Position numbers and translations under genes: made by a program. Positions 1 to 8,600 of a stretch of 64,000 nt of DNA are shown here, one piece after another (position 1 is the first letter of the stretch; every line of letters begins with the position of its first letter). The stretch is from CAYTYX01 sp964442325. Lineage in GTDB: Bacteria > Patescibacteriota > Saccharimonadia > Saccharimonadales > UBA10212. The stretch covers positions 1-64,000 of the forward strand of contig CAYTYX010000001.1 in NCBI GenBank assembly GCA_964442325.1, written 5' to 3'. The notes under the pieces were generated by a model that did no database searches, was not told the DNA's origin, and was given only the letters and a program-made list of their open reading frames with translations.

Positions 1-1125
1 CATTGTTATGTCAGTTACCGGAACCGTGCCAATATTGCGGAGCGTGTAAGTATATGTCACCGGACCCGGGCCGCCTGGCAAAGACAAGGGGTTTGGCACT
101 TTTACCACATCAATTAGCGGCGGTACCGGCGGCAAAACAGGCACGGCAATATCATTATTGGTAAGGACGCAAAACAGGATGTCATTAGGGTTGAGGCTTA
201 GATTGCCGCTGGCGTCGCAGTCGCCGGAAAACGATTGGGCATAAGCGGTGGGATCGTAGGTCTCGGTAACGGCATACGAGCCGGGCGCCGCGAAGGCGTT
301 GGTATCACCGGAAGTGACTGGCGTGCTATTAACAAACAGCGGGAAGTCAGCAACACCTTGGACGCCACCACTATCATTAACAACCGATTTAACAACGTTG
401 ATTGTTCCCGTGGTCGCGCAGTTGGGTACGCTGATGGCGTCCGTAACGGTTAGAATTGTCCCGCCATACGCCAGGGCCCTGCCTGTCCACACGTTATTAG
501 CACCAACTGTAATGCCCGAATCGTCTATATCGGTTCCGGCAAATATCGTGCCTGCTCCAAGGGTTGTAGCCTGGCCCGGCGTCCAAAAAACATCGCAAGC
601 CGAAGCACCGTTTAGCGTAACAATCGCATTAGCCGCCGTAGTTAGCGCGCCGGATATTCTAAAGATGTAGGTCCCGCTGCCATTTAGGGTAATCCCGCCT
701 GTACCGATCGACGCGGCACGGGTTGCGCGCGTGCAGTATACGCCGGGCGTATAAACTCCAATTGGCCCATGAGTGGTGTCAGTGGCTAAATCAATATCTG
801 TATCAGGGAAAGTGAATGTGCAGGGCTCGCCAGCTAGAGCGCTTAGGGCGGTGCCTTGATCTGAACCAGCCGTTGAATAAGGGGCGCCACTGCCGTAATG
901 CGTTTGTGTGCCTGCCGGATGGACCAAGGGTCCGGTGGTAAAGCCTATATCCCCATTAACAGTGGTGCCAGTCGCCGAGTTGGTGTAGGTGTTACTAAGG
1001 ATGGCGTAGCTAGCCGCCGCACCAAGAGATGGCGTTGATGCCGCTCTGACGAGCGCAGCCAACATGAACGTTGAGACGACGGCTAGCCCAACGATTAACC
1101 CCAATAGTTTACTGGATGTTCTCAT
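1..1125 (-). CDS. Secreted ice-binding-like (DUF3494) surface protein, 3' end beyond window
   Basis: Open for 375 codons from an ATG at 1125 to the left edge with no stop, so the C-terminus is missing. An N-terminal hydrophobic signal segment (about residues 7-27) is followed by LGAAASYAILSNTYTNSAT and a glycine/threonine-rich beta region, the pattern of the ice-binding-like DUF3494 family. About residues 235-320 (GTINVVKSVVNDSGG onward, ending in CVLTNND) look like a prealbumin/SpaA-like domain. The last residues (VVKVPNPLSLPGGPGPVTYT) begin a DUF11-like surface repeat. Known relatives are secreted proteins for ice binding or adhesion; here a cell-surface adhesin is as likely as true ice binding. 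A TATACT box lies at 1150-1155 upstream. Confidence 0.75.
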   Translation of the reverse strand, partial: MRTSSKLLGLIVGLAVVSTFMLAALVRAASTPSLGAAASYAILSNTYTNSATGTTVNGDIGFTTGPLVHPAGTQTHYGSGAPYSTAGSDQGTALSALAGEPCTFTFPDTDIDLATDTTHGPIGVYTPGVYCTRATRAASIGTGGITLNGSGTYIFRISGALTTAANAIVTLNGASACDVFWTPGQATTLGAGTIFAGTDIDDSGITVGANNVWTGRALAYGGTILTVTDAISVPNCATTGTINVVKSVVNDSGGVQGVADFPLFVNSTPVTSGDTNAFAAPGSYAVTETYDPTAYAQSFSGDCDASGNLSLNPNDILFCVLTNNDIAVPVLPPVPPLIDVVKVPNPLSLPGGPGPVTYTYTLRNIGTVPVTDITM

Positions 1126-1175
1126 AAACTGGTTGTGTTCTTTGGGTTTAGTATAAGCTTTTTGACGGCATAATG

Positions 1176-1856
1176 TTACAATTTCTTAACAAAAGCGAGG
1201 GCATTAACACTTTTAGCGCGAGCTTGTTTAAGAGTTCTTGTGGCGGCTTGGATAGTCGCACCAGTGGTTATAACATCGTCGACTAATAAAATATGTCGCT
1301 CGGCAATTAGGCTGGGCCGAGCCACACGGTAGTTAAGCTCGGATTGTTTGAGGCGCTGGCTACGGCCGGCGCCGACTTGGCGAGATTGACCTAGCCTAGC
1401 TAGGGCAGACACAAATTCAAGTTTGAGTTGCCGGGCAATGTACCTAGCCAGCAATGCCGCGTGGTCAAAGCCGCGCTCACGGCGCCGGCCGGTGGCGGTT
1501 GGAACAGGCACTACCAGACAGTCATTTGGCACCACATTTTGGGGTAGGTTTTGGCTCATTAAATGTCCTAAGACCAGCCCCGCCGGGCGGTGGCAATCGA
1601 ACTTATAAAGCTCTATTAGGCGCTCGGCTGTAGTTTCGTAAACAGCGTTTATCCACATGTGGCTTGGCCCGCCGCTACGCATACATTTTGGGCAGGTTTT
1701 ACCATTGCCGCTGAGTCGGTTGCACTGGTAGCAGCGGCTACCAAAAGGTTTGATTCTAACAGAGGTGCAAGCAGCGCATAGGGCAGTTCCTTCTGCGCCA
1801 CAACCGACGCAAATCGAAGGCGCCCCAAGCCCCACTAAATTGTCTATGAAACTCAC
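1176..1856 (-). CDS. comF: ComF-family phosphoribosyltransferase
   Basis: 226 aa from a GTG start preceded by a GGGTGG-like ribosome site. The N-terminus has cysteine pairs typical of the ComF zinc finger (CVGC, CAAC, CYQC, CPKC within the first 60 residues). The C-terminal half is a type I phosphoribosyltransferase fold with the PRPP loop HILLVDDVITTGAT near residues 185-200 and the family segment VPVPTATGRRRERGFDH. ComF proteins help bring transformed single-stranded DNA into the cytoplasm in competent bacteria. Its position next to a pilin and type IV secretion-like cluster would fit DNA uptake, but that link is inference. Confidence 0.92.
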   Translation of the reverse strand: MSFIDNLVGLGAPSICVGCGAEGTALCAACTSVRIKPFGSRCYQCNRLSGNGKTCPKCMRSGGPSHMWINAVYETTAERLIELYKFDCHRPAGLVLGHLMSQNLPQNVVPNDCLVVPVPTATGRRRERGFDHAALLARYIARQLKLEFVSALARLGQSRQVGAGRSQRLKQSELNYRVARPSLIAERHILLVDDVITTGATIQAATRTLKQARAKSVNALAFVKKL

Positions 1857-1906
1857 TGCTTAATCCACCCGTTTTATTAAAGTTTGACGTGCCAAAAATG
1901 GCTGGC

Positions 1907-1936
1907 TTGCATCAAAAAGTTGTTCTAAGTTATACT
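1907..1936 (+). promoter_or_regulatory. Candidate hsp20 promoter
   Basis: TTGCAT at 1907-1912 and TATACT at 1931-1936 are separated by 18 bp, giving a sigma70-like promoter about 55 bp upstream of the hsp20 ATG. No CIRCE-type inverted repeat is visible. Confidence 0.5.
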
Positions 1937-1991
1937 AGTATTGATACAAAAACGCAACTTGCATGTTTAACTAACCGTGGAGGGTAAAAAA

Positions 1992-2465
1992 ATGGCTCGA
2001 AGAGGCCAAGACGATGATCTTTTAGGGATGGACGAGGAACTGGCCGCCGCTTTTTTAAGCGACGACGACGTCCCTGCCACTGGCAATAACAGCCCGGCTC
2101 AATCGACTGCTGCCGATAATGACGATGAGCTAGCGCCAATGACTGGCCAGCTGGCGGTTGATGTTTACGAGACCAAAGATAAGCTGATAGTTAAAGCCCG
2201 TACCGCTGGCATTAATAAAGATGACCTAGATGTATCTTTGAGCGACAACACCTTGAGTGTACGCGGTACATTGAGCGCCGGTCACGAAGAGGGTGCCGAG
2301 AACTACTTCCTGCAAGAATGTTACTGGGGCGAGTTTAGCCGCAGTATAGTACTGCCAGTACCGGTGGTAGAAGACAACATCGAGGCAATGCTCAAAGACG
2401 GCGTACTGACGATTAGCTTTACTAAGATGCAGCAAGATACCGTCAAGAAGATTCCGGTTCTTTAA
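1992..2465 (+). CDS. hsp20: Small heat shock protein Hsp20/alpha-crystallin
   Basis: 157 aa. The ATG at 1992 is preferred over the in-frame GTG at 1977 because GGAGGG sits at 1979-1984, a good Shine-Dalgarno for 1992. The first 50 residues are acidic and low-complexity. From about residue 55 there is an alpha-crystallin domain (LAVDVYETKDKLIVKARTAG, then LSVRGTLSAG) ending with GVLTISFTK near the C-terminus and a VKKIPVL tail resembling the oligomerising IxI motif. Such proteins are ATP-independent holdases that bind unfolding proteins. It is monocistronic: its own promoter is upstream and an intrinsic terminator follows at once. Confidence 0.93.
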   Translation: MARRGQDDDLLGMDEELAAAFLSDDDVPATGNNSPAQSTAADNDDELAPMTGQLAVDVYETKDKLIVKARTAGINKDDLDVSLSDNTLSVRGTLSAGHEEGAENYFLQECYWGEFSRSIVLPVPVVEDNIEAMLKDGVLTISFTKMQQDTVKKIPVL

Positions 2466-2475
2466 GCAGAAAATC

Positions 2476-2512
2476 AAAATAGAGGGCGCTTGCGAGGACC
2501 CTCTATTTTTTT
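2476..2512 (+). terminator. Intrinsic terminator after hsp20
   Basis: An 11-bp perfect stem (AAAATAGAGGG at 2476-2486 with its complement at 2499-2509) and a 12-nt loop end in a seven-T run. The A-rich left flank means it could also stop leftward transcription from the pilin genes. Confidence 0.88.
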
Positions 2513-2518
2513 AGCACT

Positions 2519-2591
2519 ATGAGACACCCCTAACGGGTTTCTCATCGCGCCGGGCACGAAATAAATTCGTCGACTCGGGCTGCTCTTCCTG
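2519..2591 (+). repeat. Dispersed two-hairpin repeat, copy 1
   Basis: About 73 bp, nearly identical to copy 3 (58402-58475) and clearly related to copy 2 (19767-19838, opposite strand). Hairpin 1 is TGAGA-C-ACCC with GGGT-T-TCTCA around a short loop. Hairpin 2 pairs ACGAA with TTCGT around ATAAA inside a longer imperfect stem. A conserved GGCTGCTCTTCCTG tail follows. This copy sits between the convergent hsp20 terminator and the end of the pilin cluster. No flanking target duplication or coding potential is seen. Confidence 0.8.
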
Positions 2592-2618
2592 AAAAACACA
2601 AAAGGCGAGGTTTTATTA

Positions 2619-3020
2619 CTACGCGGCTAACTTATTGAGGACGAAGCGAATTATAAACTGGGCCATGACTACAATAATCAGCCCGATAACGGCATATAAT
2701 ATGGTGTTTTTGGCGCTGGTGACGCTATCGTCAGCCCCACCGCTGGTAACATAGCGCAGGCCGGCAATTATAATCATAAATACCGCGACGATGCCAATTA
2801 TCAGTGACAGGGTATTAATTACCAACTTAACAATCTTGTTGATTTCCTCGGTAGCGTTTTGGCTGCCGGTTTTACAATTAGTGCCAGCCTGCAAGTTGGC
2901 TCCAGCACAGAGGTTACCGATTATGTCGGCCTTTTGGGTAGCGGCCAGAGCCGGAGTTGCCAAAGCAATACTAAACATAAGTCCTAAGCTGGCAAATAAA
3001 ATAGCTAGTCGTTTCATCAC
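2619..3020 (-). CDS. Type IV secretion pilin-like (VirB2-like) protein, paralog 1
   Basis: 133 aa, or 132 if the ATG at 3017 is used instead of the GTG at 3020. A signal peptide (residues 1-27, ending TPALAA) is followed by a short Cys-containing segment (LCAGANLQAGTNC). Two transmembrane helices follow, about 66-92 and 106-129, joined by the loop TSGGADDSVTSAKNT. This is the layout of VirB2/T4SS pilin-like proteins common in CPR genomes. It is the last of seven tandem paralogs. A TATACT box at 3027-3032 lies only 6-9 nt from the start, so it may also have its own, possibly leaderless, transcript. Confidence 0.8.
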   Translation of the reverse strand: MMKRLAILFASLGLMFSIALATPALAATQKADIIGNLCAGANLQAGTNCKTGSQNATEEINKIVKLVINTLSLIIGIVAVFMIIIAGLRYVTSGGADDSVTSAKNTILYAVIGLIIVVMAQFIIRFVLNKLAA

Positions 3021-3026
3021 ACTAGA

Positions 3027-3032
3027 AGTATA
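3027..3032 (-). promoter_or_regulatory. -10 box immediately upstream of pilin paralog 1
   Basis: TATACT on the minus strand, 6 nt from the GTG (3020) or 9 nt from the ATG (3017). That spacing would put the transcript start at or next to the start codon. No clear -35 box was recognised. Confidence 0.45.
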
Positions 3033-3059
3033 AACCAGCGCAGAACTATTGGCTACGGC

Positions 3060-3461
3060 TTAACCGGTTATGGTAGCTTTGTTCAGGACAAATCTGACGA
3101 TTGCCTGGGCGGCAACCACTATGATAAGCCCGACGATGGCGTTGATAATCGCCTTTTTGGCAGTCGAAACCTTGCTGTCATCGCCGTTACTGGTGACATA
3201 GTTGAAGCCGGCGATAATTATCATTATTACCGCAACTATACCTACTACCAGCGACAAGACGTTAATGATGGTGGCTAAAATACCACTAAAACTACCGGTA
3301 TCGGCAGTACAGCCCCCGGGTTGGTTGAGATTGGCGCCCTTACATAGGTTACCGTTGATATTTAGAGTATCGGCGCTGGCGACACCGACTATAGCTAGTG
3401 GTGCAGCGATTGTTAGCGCAGTAGCGGCTGATAAAATGAGTGTTCTTAATTTTTTAATCAT
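3060..3461 (-). CDS. Type IV secretion pilin-like protein, paralog 2
   Basis: 133 aa. A signal peptide (about 1-30, ending VGVASA) precedes a short NGNLCKGANLNQPGGC segment very like paralog 1. Two transmembrane helices, about 62-90 and 104-128, are joined by TSNGDDSKVSTAKKAI. The shared loop (small residues, acidic, then V-x-x-A-K) and the GLIIV second helix define the family. The ATG at 3461 has AAGGAT upstream, and a TATACT box lies at 3503-3508. As a VirB2-like subunit it would sit in the membrane and be assembled into a pilus or channel by the nearby VirB4/VirB6 proteins; this is inferred from context. Confidence 0.8.
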   Translation of the reverse strand: MIKKLRTLILSAATALTIAAPLAIVGVASADTLNINGNLCKGANLNQPGGCTADTGSFSGILATIINVLSLVVGIVAVIMIIIAGFNYVTSNGDDSKVSTAKKAIINAIVGLIIVVAAQAIVRFVLNKATITG

Positions 3462-3534
3462 TTTAAGTGTTAATCCTTGAAGTTAGTTTTGCTTTAAGCA
3501 TAAGTATATACGCAAGCTATCTACTGTCAACCGC

Positions 3535-4008
3535 CTAGAGTCCGTGTGGCGTCACGCACTGGCCGTTGACCAATTGCTGGCCCGCCGGGCAGTTTGTTTG
3601 AGTTAAGTTACCGCCGTTGGCTCCGTTAATAACCAGTTGGACTATCAGCTGAGCGGCACCAACAATAATCAGCCCAATAACAGCGTTAATGATGGCTTTT
3701 TTGGCGCTACTGACTCTAGCGTCATCGCCACCAGCCGTAATGTAGTTGAAGCCGGCAATGATGATGACAATTACGGCCGCGATACCGATGATCAGTGACA
3801 AAATATTGATGATGGAGGCAAGGGTATCGTGGATACTGTCGCCCGCGCCACCTGTGGGGGTATTACAATCTCCGCCGGCGGCGGCATTGACGCCACACTG
3901 AACATCGCCTTTGGTATCGGCGTGAGCTACAGCGATTGGCAATAGGCCTAGCGACAGCGTCAGGGCGGCGGCGGTAGTTAGAATTAGGCGTTTGAGATTA
4001 GTCAGCAT
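3535..4008 (-). CDS. Type IV secretion pilin-like protein, paralog 3, with C-terminal Cys tail
   Basis: 157 aa: signal peptide (1-30, ending AVAHA), a Cys/Gly-rich exported segment (CGVNAAAGGDCNTPTGG), then two helices (about 64-92 and 105-129) around TAGGDDARVSSAKKAI. Unlike its siblings it carries about 25 extra C-terminal residues (CPAGQQLVNGQCVTPHGL) with two cysteines, resembling small disulfide-bonded modules on exported proteins. The tail may be displayed outside the cell. It follows paralog 4 by 9 nt in the same transcription unit. Confidence 0.78.
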   Translation of the reverse strand: MLTNLKRLILTTAAALTLSLGLLPIAVAHADTKGDVQCGVNAAAGGDCNTPTGGAGDSIHDTLASIINILSLIIGIAAVIVIIIAGFNYITAGGDDARVSSAKKAIINAVIGLIIVGAAQLIVQLVINGANGGNLTQTNCPAGQQLVNGQCVTPHGL

Positions 4009-4017
4009 CTTACATAC

Positions 4018-4410
4018 CTATTTTATCAACCTATCAACTAAAAGCGTAACTATACTCCAAGCCATAGCGACAATAATCAGTCCGACCACAGCATAAATTA
4101 TGCGGTTGCGGGCAGTTGTGGTTGCCTCGGCATTGCCATTGCTGGTGATTAAGCTAAAGCCAGCAATGATAATAATGATAATGGCAGCAATGGCGGCAAC
4201 CAACGCAATGATGTCGGCTGCGACATTGAGAGTATGTCCCACCGGGTTGACGCTGTCGGGCGTAATGCCGCCAGCTTGTTGGCAGATAGAGCTATTTGGT
4301 GCGTTTTTACAAGCATCGCTAAGCGGATTGGTAGCCGCCATAGCCGCCGAAGCTAGTAAGCTGGTAGATAAAACTGTGCCAAAAGTTATGATTTTTAGTA
4401 AATGCTTCAT
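4018..4410 (-). CDS. Type IV secretion pilin-like protein, paralog 4
   Basis: 130 aa: signal peptide (1-25, ending SAAMAA), a short exported segment with two cysteines (SDACKNAPNSSICQQAGG), and two transmembrane helices (about 60-88 and 102-126) around TSNGNAEATTTARNRI. The loop is the most divergent in this set because arginine replaces the usual AK. Its start lies 1 nt from the end of paralog 5, so translation is probably coupled. Confidence 0.78.
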   Translation of the reverse strand: MKHLLKIITFGTVLSTSLLASAAMAATNPLSDACKNAPNSSICQQAGGITPDSVNPVGHTLNVAADIIALVAAIAAIIIIIIAGFSLITSNGNAEATTTARNRIIYAVVGLIIVAMAWSIVTLLVDRLIK

Positions 4411-4411
4411 T

Positions 4412-4696
4412 TTAGCCTTTATTTAACACCGCGCTAACGATTAATGACGCGCTGGCCGCGATTACCAGTCCGACGGCGGCATAGATGATGGTGTTTTTAG
4501 CTCGGGATACTTTGTCCGGATTGCCCTCGCTAAGTACCATATTGAGCCCGGCAATGACAATAACTAAGAAAGCGATGGCGCCCAAAATCCCAAAGAAAAT
4601 GCTTATGCCATTGGCAAGCGCGTTATTGGCATCAACCTTGGGTAAGGTGTTTTGCGGAATAAGCGATGCAGCAAAATTATTTAAAAGATTCATCAT
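4412..4696 (-). CDS. Type IV secretion pilin-like protein, paralog 5, short form without signal peptide
   Basis: 94 aa, the shortest paralog. It lacks an obvious cleavable signal and the Cys segment, keeping about 30 N-terminal residues, then two helices (about 31-57 and 69-92) around LSEGNPDKVSRAKNTI. It starts inside the stop of paralog 6 (4-nt ATGA-type overlap) and ends 1 nt before paralog 4. It could be a base or core subunit rather than an exposed pilin; that is a guess from the missing exported segment. Confidence 0.75.
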   Translation of the reverse strand: MMNLLNNFAASLIPQNTLPKVDANNALANGISIFFGILGAIAFLVIVIAGLNMVLSEGNPDKVSRAKNTIIYAAVGLVIAASASLIVSAVLNKG

Positions 4697-5079
4697 ATCC
4701 GGTTACCTATAAACGCTACTGCCGCGGCAGCTACCAGCACGATAGCCAAGCCCACCAGCGAGTTAATTATACGGCTCAGGGCAGCCGAGGTTCGGTCTGG
4801 GTTGCCGGTGCTAGTTACATACATCACCGCCGACACCATCAGTGAAATAACCGCCGCCACGCCGGCAATCCGCAGCAGCATATCTAAAACTGCCAAGCCA
4901 ATGGCCCAGATACCGCCCGGCCAATTTACATTGACTATGCATTGAGGTGGGGTAGGCTGATTTAGGTATTCCCACCACGGCGGCAGCCCCAAGAAGCCGC
5001 TCTTGCTGCTGCAAGTTACGTTGCTGGCGACCGCAAACAGTGGCAGGGCGGTAATTTTGGCCACTAGTAGGGCGAACAT
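4693..5079 (-). CDS. Type IV secretion pilin-like protein, paralog 6
   Basis: 128 aa: N-terminal hydrophobic signal (1-18), a Trp/Pro-rich exported segment with two cysteines (LGLPPWWEYLNQPTPPQC), then two helices (about 56-86 and 101-125) around TSTGNPDRTSAALSRI. A GGAGGA ribosome site lies in the end of paralog 7, and the start follows that gene by 1 nt. The Trp/Pro-rich insert is unlike its siblings and suggests a specialised subunit. Confidence 0.75.
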   Translation of the reverse strand: MFALLVAKITALPLFAVASNVTCSSKSGFLGLPPWWEYLNQPTPPQCIVNVNWPGGIWAIGLAVLDMLLRIAGVAAVISLMVSAVMYVTSTGNPDRTSAALSRIINSLVGLAIVLVAAAAVAFIGNRI

Positions 5080-5080
5080 T

Positions 5081-5536
5081 TTATAAAATTCCTCCGGGGA
5101 TTAGCCACTGTAAAAAGGCGTAGGTTAAAAAGAACGCGACTAGCGCAATGACACCGTTGGTGATGCGTTTTTTAGAGGCCTCCACCTGTGCCTGGTTGTC
5201 GCCACCGACTATATATTGCACACCGCCGACGATGATTGTGCCGGTGACCACTACGCCAACTCCGGCCGCCAGCGCATTTACTATATCTTGCAACTTATGA
5301 ACAAGGTCTGACTGCCTTAGGCAGCCGTTTGCATTTTTACAGCTACTAGCCGAGGCGCAAACGGTCACGGTCTTTTTTGTGCCGTTGCTGTAAGTGGTTG
5401 TCTGCGTGGTTGTGCCATAGGGACAATCGGCCGGATCTAGAGCTGACACAGTCCCACCCAGCGCCGGCGCAACAAGAAAAGCAACGCCGGATACCAGACT
5501 TATAAGTATTAATGTGGTTTTTAATTTTCGGATCAT
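5081..5536 (-). CDS. Type IV secretion pilin-like protein, paralog 7 (first in operon)
   Basis: 151 aa from the ATG at 5536, chosen over the TTG at 5557 because AAGGAT lies about 12 nt upstream of it and the signal peptide then starts naturally (MIRKLKTTLILIS). The exported part has several cysteines (DCPYG, VCASASSCKNANGCLRQ). Two helices (about 85-110 and 124-147) flank VGGDNQAQVEASKKRI. It is the promoter-proximal gene of the leftward pilin operon and is divergent from the VirB6-like gene, sharing a 120-bp intergenic region with it. Confidence 0.78.
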   Translation of the reverse strand: MIRKLKTTLILISLVSGVAFLVAPALGGTVSALDPADCPYGTTTQTTTYSNGTKKTVTVCASASSCKNANGCLRQSDLVHKLQDIVNALAAGVGVVVTGTIIVGGVQYIVGGDNQAQVEASKKRITNGVIALVAFFLTYAFLQWLIPGGIL

Positions 5537-5600
5537 CAAGTCGCTTATCCTTACCAATAGCTTACCAGTTTGCGGCCGTTTGGCAACCAGCCACCAGCTC

Positions 5601-5629
5601 TGTTACAAGGATAACGCTTGTGCTATAGT
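5601..5629 (+). promoter_or_regulatory. Candidate extended -10 promoter of the secretion operon
   Basis: TGCTATAGT at 5621-5629 is an extended -10 element (TGn plus TATAGT). TGTTAC at 5601-5606, 17 bp upstream, is a weak -35. It lies 29 bp upstream of the VirB6-like ATG. The same TGCTATAGT string occurs upstream of yidC (23359-23367). Confidence 0.5.
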
Positions 5630-5658
5630 CAAGCTAAATTGTGGGCGAACTTGCATAA

Positions 5659-8600
5659 ATGAAAACTTTTAAAAAATTAGGGCTGGGGATCTTAGTTACA
5701 CTTGGCCTACTTTGTGTAGGCTTGCTGGGTGCTAATGATTCGCTGGCGGCTGGCATTGTTGGGTTTTCTACTTCAGACCTACAGGCTATCTCATCGAGTG
5801 GCTCGACCTTTCAATTCAAAGATAAAAGTACGGTTGTTGGAAGTATTAAACGTGCCAAAGATGGTAAAACCTATCCTGTAACATTCGTTGGACCTAGCAA
5901 CCCAACGGCCCTCAATACGCCGTATCCGTTTACCAACCAAGATGGCAGCTTTTGTGAGCCTGATTCAAGTGTTATACCTACCGGCACAATCCGGCAGAGC
6001 ATTATTTATGTAGAGTTTACGAGTTTCAATGGCCCAATTGGTAAAATCGTGCCATTTGATCCAACTGGGCAATCGAGCCACCTTTGGCCGGGTGTCGATA
6101 GCTTGTTAAAAAATGGTGCGTCAGACTGTGGAATTAAGAAATCCGATGGCAAATACTACCCGGTCAATGTCTCGCAAACGAGTGTCACGGCTGGCGGGAA
6201 CCCAACCGGCACGGGTTCTGAATACACCAAGGCTGTGGTGGCTAGCGCTAAGTATAAGTTCTTAAATAGCGGCGTGATTCAGATGAGTTTCAGCGCCAAA
6301 GCCACCGATGGTAAAATACCGGCTGCGATTAATCTGGTCGACTCCCAGCCTTACGACACTACCTACCAGTATGTATCGCAGGCACTGTTTTGTAATGGTA
6401 ACGGTGGTGGTCGGGCTATGAAGATTACCCTAAACGGCAGCATAGTCAGCAGTTCTGTCGCAGCTGGTTTTAGTGGCTCAGGCGATCAAGCCAGCTTTTT
6501 TGATGGCTCAACTTGCATAGTTGATTCAAGCCAGTGGCCGGCTAGTATATCGATCACCAACCCGACCAATTCTCTTGCCGATAAATCGACTGCGCGTTTA
6601 GTTCAAGAAGTCGCCCAGTGGGACAAAGATAGCTCCGGCAACCCAGTGATTAATCTTTTGACCTGTGGTCCGGACGGGACATGCTCGGCCGACATTCCAC
6701 TATCTTTGGTTAGTGGAGCTTACGTACAAAATACTAATGGCTGCCAGGGCTATACTCTTACTTTAAACTCTGGCTCGAGTTATCAGGGTAAGCTGCAAAA
6801 GTATTCTGGTAATTCCTGTACGCTTTCAGGAGGTGATACCCGCAGCGCCGTAGCGATTTTGGGTACCAAGGGGCAAGCGCCGACCTGTACCAACGGCGCT
6901 ACTAACCCGCCTACTTGTGATAATAATACTGGTGGCGCGACCGGCAATGACGAGGGAACCTGTGAGCTAAATGCCGCCGGCATAGCCGGCAGCGCCGAGT
7001 CATACTTTATGTGCCCAATGCTAGCCGCCGCCGACGATACCGCTAGCGGCCTAACTAGCGAGATTAGCAGTCTTTTAAATTTTGACGTGGGCAGTACTTT
7101 TGGCAATGGTAATAACCCGACCCGGCAGGCCTGGAGCAACCTTAGGGACTTATCGAGCGTTTTGTTGGTAATAATTATGCTGGTGATGGTGATTAGCCAA
7201 GCCGTTAGCTGGGGACCGTTCGATGCTTATACAGTGCGCAAAATTTTACCCAAACTGGTAGCGGCGGTAATATTTATGCAGATTTCTTGGTCGCTGCTGG
7301 ACTACGTGATTGGTCTGGCCAACTCTTTTGGGAACGGCATTGCCGATTTACTCTACGGACCATTTGGTGGGTCTAGTGCGCTGCAGCTAGGCAACATTTT
7401 ACATAATGCCGGTGTTGGCACCGGTGAGGCCGGCGCGATTAGCTGGGTAGCGCTACTGAGCGTGGGGGCAATTGCAGTTTTGAGCCTGCCAACCCTGTTA
7501 TTGATGGGTTGGAGTGTGGTGCTGGCACTGGCTGTCGGCTTTGTGGTACTGACATTTAGGCAGATTTTAATAATTGCCAGTTTGATATTTGCACCGCTGG
7601 CAATTCTGTGCTGGATTTTGCCCGGCACTCAGCGCTACTGGAAACTCTGGTACGACAACTTTACTAAGCTACTAATAATGTTTCCGATGATTACCGGGAT
7701 GCTGGCAGTAGGCAAAATTTTCGCCTATATTACCGGCATTCAGGACCACGGCGGCAGTTTGGTTACCTTTATGTTCATCTTGATTGGCTTTTTTGGCCCG
7801 TACTTTTTGCTGTCCAAAACCTACAAATGGGGCGGGCAGGCACTTGGAGCGCTTAGCACCGCCGCTAGCAACGCCGCGCCAAAACTTGGTGGCCCGGTCA
7901 CCAATTACCTAAAAGGTACTCAGGAGCGATCCAAGTGGCATCAGGCTCGCGAAGCTCGCAAAACTGAGCTTGGGCGAGCCGCAAAGGAAGAATATGCGCA
8001 GGGGTTAATTAGCGGTTCGCGGTTCCAGCCCGCATTTGTCCATCGTTCCCGACTGCTTGGGGCAACAAAGAATAGGCGAGTTGTTGATAGAGGTATCGCC
8101 TCCGCCCGCGCCGAAAGAGAAAAGGTGCTACAAGAACAGGCTAACGAGCGATTAGCGCCAATGATTGAGGAGGCCGCACAGACTGGTGATTGGGGTAACA
8201 TTTTAGGAATGGCCGCTACTGGCACACCACAGGAGCGGGAAGTGGCTATTGCTCAAATGATAAAGTCACGGCGGTGGGGCGAATTGACCACATACCGACA
8301 ATCACAAGGAGCTAATACGGCAGACTGGGATCGCACCCTCGCTAAGAACGGGGAGCTAGCTGGGACTCTTGATGAGAAAAGAGCCGACCTTTTGGCTGGC
8401 CCCAGTCGACCAATTACAAGAGTCATCGCTGGCGGCGATATAGCAGTAGACAGAGCTACCGGCCTGCCCAGGTTCGACCCTGTCACTCGGCAACCCGTTA
8501 TCAACACTGGCTTAACGCCAGGACAACTTGTTCAGCAACATGCTACATTTTGGACTGCGGCGGGGCAAGCTATAGGTACGGCTTCTGATGAGGAAGTTCG

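Noticed and set aside
235..670. Plus-strand reading frames opposite the ice-binding-like gene
   Set aside because: They are antisense shadows of a 375-codon open frame with a signal peptide and recognisable domains.
2519..2591. The hairpin repeat as an insertion sequence or MITE
   Set aside because: No terminal inverted repeats at the outer ends, no target duplications and no transposase; internal covarying stems fit a structured element better.
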